Source: Pseudomonadota bacterium
GTDB taxonomy: Bacteria; Pseudomonadota; Alphaproteobacteria; Rhizobiales; Beijerinckiaceae
Direction of reading: 5' to 3'
NCBI GenBank assembly: GCA_021777915.1
Contig: JAJYCZ010000012.1
Coordinates: 1 to 38,115, forward strand
Length of the DNA stretch: 38,115 nt
The notes beneath the pieces were generated by a model that was given only the letters and a program-made list of their open reading frames with translations, was not told the origin of the DNA and searched no databases. How positions within the stretch are numbered: position 1 is the stretch's first letter; every line of letters starts with the position of its first letter. Positions 36,616 through 38,115 of the stretch are shown one piece after another. Position numbers and translations under genes: made by a program.

Positions 36616-37917
36616 TCACAGGATGAAGCGGCTCAGATCGACATTGCGCGACAATTCTCCGACGCGCGCCTCGACATAGGGGCCGTCGACGGTCACCACC
36701 TGGCCGGAATGGTCGGCGGCCGAAAAGCTTACGTCGTCCAGCACCCGCTCCATCACCGTCTGCAAGCGCCTCGCGCCGATGTTCTCGACGCTCGCATTGA
36801 CCTGTACGGCGACCTTCGCGATGGTTTCGATGGCGTCGGGGGTGAAATCCAGCGTGACGCCCTCGGTCTCCAGCAAAGCGCAATATTGCTTGGTCAGGCT
36901 GGCTTCGGGCTGGGTCAGGATGCGCTTGAAATCCTCTTCATCCAGCGAGGACAATTCGACGCGAATGGGCAGGCGGCCCTGCAATTCGGGCAGCAGGTCG
37001 GACGGCTTGGCGACGTGGAAGGCGCCCGAGGCGATGAACAATATGTGGTCGGTCTTTACCGCGCCATGCTTGGTCGCCACCGTCGTGCCTTCGATCAGCG
37101 GCAGCAGGTCGCGCTGCACCCCCTCGCGCGACACGTCGCCGGCGCGGCCCTCGCGCGCGCAGATCTTGTCGATCTCGTCGAGGAAGACAATGCCGTTGTT
37201 TTCGACCTCGCGGATGGCGAGGCGCACAATCTCGTCCTGGTCGAGCAGTTTTTCGCTCTCCTCCGCCTCCAGCGGCTCGCGTGCGTCCTTGACCAGCAGT
37301 TTCTGGCTCTTGGCGCGACTGGCCTTGCCAAAAATATCGCCCAGCGAAATCGCGCCGATCGAGGCGCCGGGCATATTGGGAAGCTCGAACATCGGCATGG
37401 ACGACGAGGAAGGAGATGCGATCTCCACCCCGATCTCCTTGTCTTCCATTTCGCCCGCCCGCAATTTGCGGCGGAAGGCGTCGCGCGTGGGTGCGCTGGC
37501 GTTGGCGCCGACGAGGGCGGTCACGATCCGGTCTTCGGCCGCCAGTTGGGCGCGGGCCGCGACGTCTTTGCGTTTCGTCTGTTTGACCAGAGCGATGCCG
37601 ATTTCGATGAGGTCGCGCACGATCTGCTCGACGTCCCGGCCGACATAGCCGACTTCGGTGAATTTGGTCGCCTCGACCTTGAGGAAGGGCGCATTGGCGA
37701 GGCGGGCGAGGCGGCGGGCGATTTCGGTCTTGCCGCAGCCGGTCGGCCCGATCATCAAAATATTCTTGGGCAGAACCTCCTCGCGCATCGCGCCCTCGAG
37801 GCGCAGGCGCCGCCAGCGGTTGCGCAGGGCGATCGCCACCGCCCTTTTGGCGTCCTTCTGGCCGACGATATAGCGGTCCAGTTCGGAAACGATTTCCCGT
37901 GGGGAGAGGTCTGTCAT
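36616..37917 (-). CDS. hslU: ATP-dependent protease ATPase subunit HslU
   Basis: HslU is the AAA+ unfoldase of the HslVU protease. The 433-residue protein has Walker A as GPTGCGKT (57-64), Walker B as IVFLDEIDK, and the pore segment [15 protein letters not shown] of the family. The I-domain insertion lies at about residues 105-235, and the C-terminal RFIL tail that inserts into HslV is present. It follows hslV by 26 bases, so the two form an operon. The start ATG at 37917 follows GGGGCGGGGC weakly. Confidence 0.98.
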   Translation of the reverse strand: MTDLSPREIVSELDRYIVGQKDAKRAVAIALRNRWRRLRLEGAMREEVLPKNILMIGPTGCGKTEIARRLARLANAPFLKVEATKFTEVGYVGRDVEQIVRDLIEIGIALVKQTKRKDVAARAQLAAEDRIVTALVGANASAPTRDAFRRKLRAGEMEDKEIGVEIASPSSSSMPMFELPNMPGASIGAISLGDIFGKASRAKSQKLLVKDAREPLEAEESEKLLDQDEIVRLAIREVENNGIVFLDEIDKICAREGRAGDVSREGVQRDLLPLIEGTTVATKHGAVKTDHILFIASGAFHVAKPSDLLPELQGRLPIRVELSSLDEEDFKRILTQPEASLTKQYCALLETEGVTLDFTPDAIETIAKVAVQVNASVENIGARRLQTVMERVLDDVSFSAADHSGQVVTVDGPYVEARVGELSRNVDLSRFIL

Positions 37918-37943
37918 GGGGCGGGGCCTGAATTTCGCTTTCG

Positions 37944-38115
37944 TCAGAGCGAGTCGATGGTTTCGACGACGATGTTGGAATTGGTGTACACGCAGATGTC
38001 CGCCGCGATCTGGAGCGATCGCCGGGCAATGGTCTCGGCGTCGAGATCCGTATCGATCAGGGCGCGCGCGGCGGCGAGCGCATAGTTGCCGCCCGAGCCT
38101 ATGCCCATGACCACG
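37944..38115 (-). CDS. hslV: ATP-dependent protease subunit HslV, 3' end only
   Basis: HslV is the threonine peptidase ring of HslVU. Only the last 56 codons plus the stop (TGA at 37946-37944) are inside the window; the catalytic N-terminal threonine lies beyond its end. The visible part reads [16 protein letters not shown] and ends [12 protein letters not shown], both diagnostic of HslV. The 5' end is missing because of the window edge, not through damage. Confidence 0.96.
   Translation of the reverse strand, partial: VVMGIGSGGNYALAAARALIDTDLDAETIARRSLQIAADICVYTNSNIVVETIDSL

Noticed and set aside
36556-38085. Long rightward open frame over hslU/hslV
   Set aside because: Antisense shadow of hslU and hslV, which are both unmistakable.

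Overview
The window is a GC-rich, densely packed alphaproteobacterial chromosome segment, most likely Hyphomicrobiales (Rhizobiales). The evidence is two runs of genes typical of that order: rpsT / enoyl-CoA hydratase / cysK / dut / coaBC / ubiB / ubiE / mutM, and tsaB / rimI / plsC / miaB / phoH / ybeY / corC / lnt / HTH regulator / metK / trmB. A Tat-exported copper-storage-like protein (Csp) next to a CopD remnant hints at a methanotroph-related lineage (Beijerinckiaceae/Methylocystaceae), but that is inference from two damaged genes.

Layout. 1-1017: 3' part of trpB. 1145-7278: a three-gene heavy-metal RND efflux operon transcribed leftward (CzcB-, CzcA- and CzcC-like). 7279-7607: intergenic space with two perfect palindromes. 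7608-9677: a large outer-membrane protein joining an OmpA/Omp25-like barrel to an OprB porin barrel, divergent from a pyruvate/indolepyruvate-type 2-oxo acid decarboxylase (9863-11503). 11494-13287: a long-form acyl-CoA dehydrogenase. 13336-15046: a scar made of a Csp-like gene split by an in-frame amber codon, the last 54 codons of a copD, an internally deleted IS1182-like element that keeps both terminal repeats, and a SemiSWEET gene whose last codons come from the IS end. 15078-22656: leftward housekeeping genes hrcA, rpsT (with a clear terminator), echA, cysK, dut, coaBC, ubiB, ubiE. 22746-24432: mutM and a YgjP-type metallopeptidase, rightward. 24419-34791: a long leftward run, with many start/stop overlaps, for tRNA modification, ribosome maturation and envelope functions. 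34832 to the end: an Nfu-type Fe-S carrier, trpS, hslU and the 3' end of hslV.

How the genes work together. Several neighbours are translationally coupled by 4-base overlaps (RND permease/OMF, tsaB/rimI, plsC/miaB, miaB/phoH). metK has a good promoter and a structured leader; the adjacent HTH regulator is PhrR/PraR-like. The copper scar suggests a former copCD-csp type locus decaying after IS-mediated rearrangement. I found no clear novel defence or biosynthetic system, no CRISPR array, no tRNA or rRNA gene and no phage. The most unusual sequence is the 13.3-15.0 kb scar. All assignments come from reading the sequence; no database search was possible.
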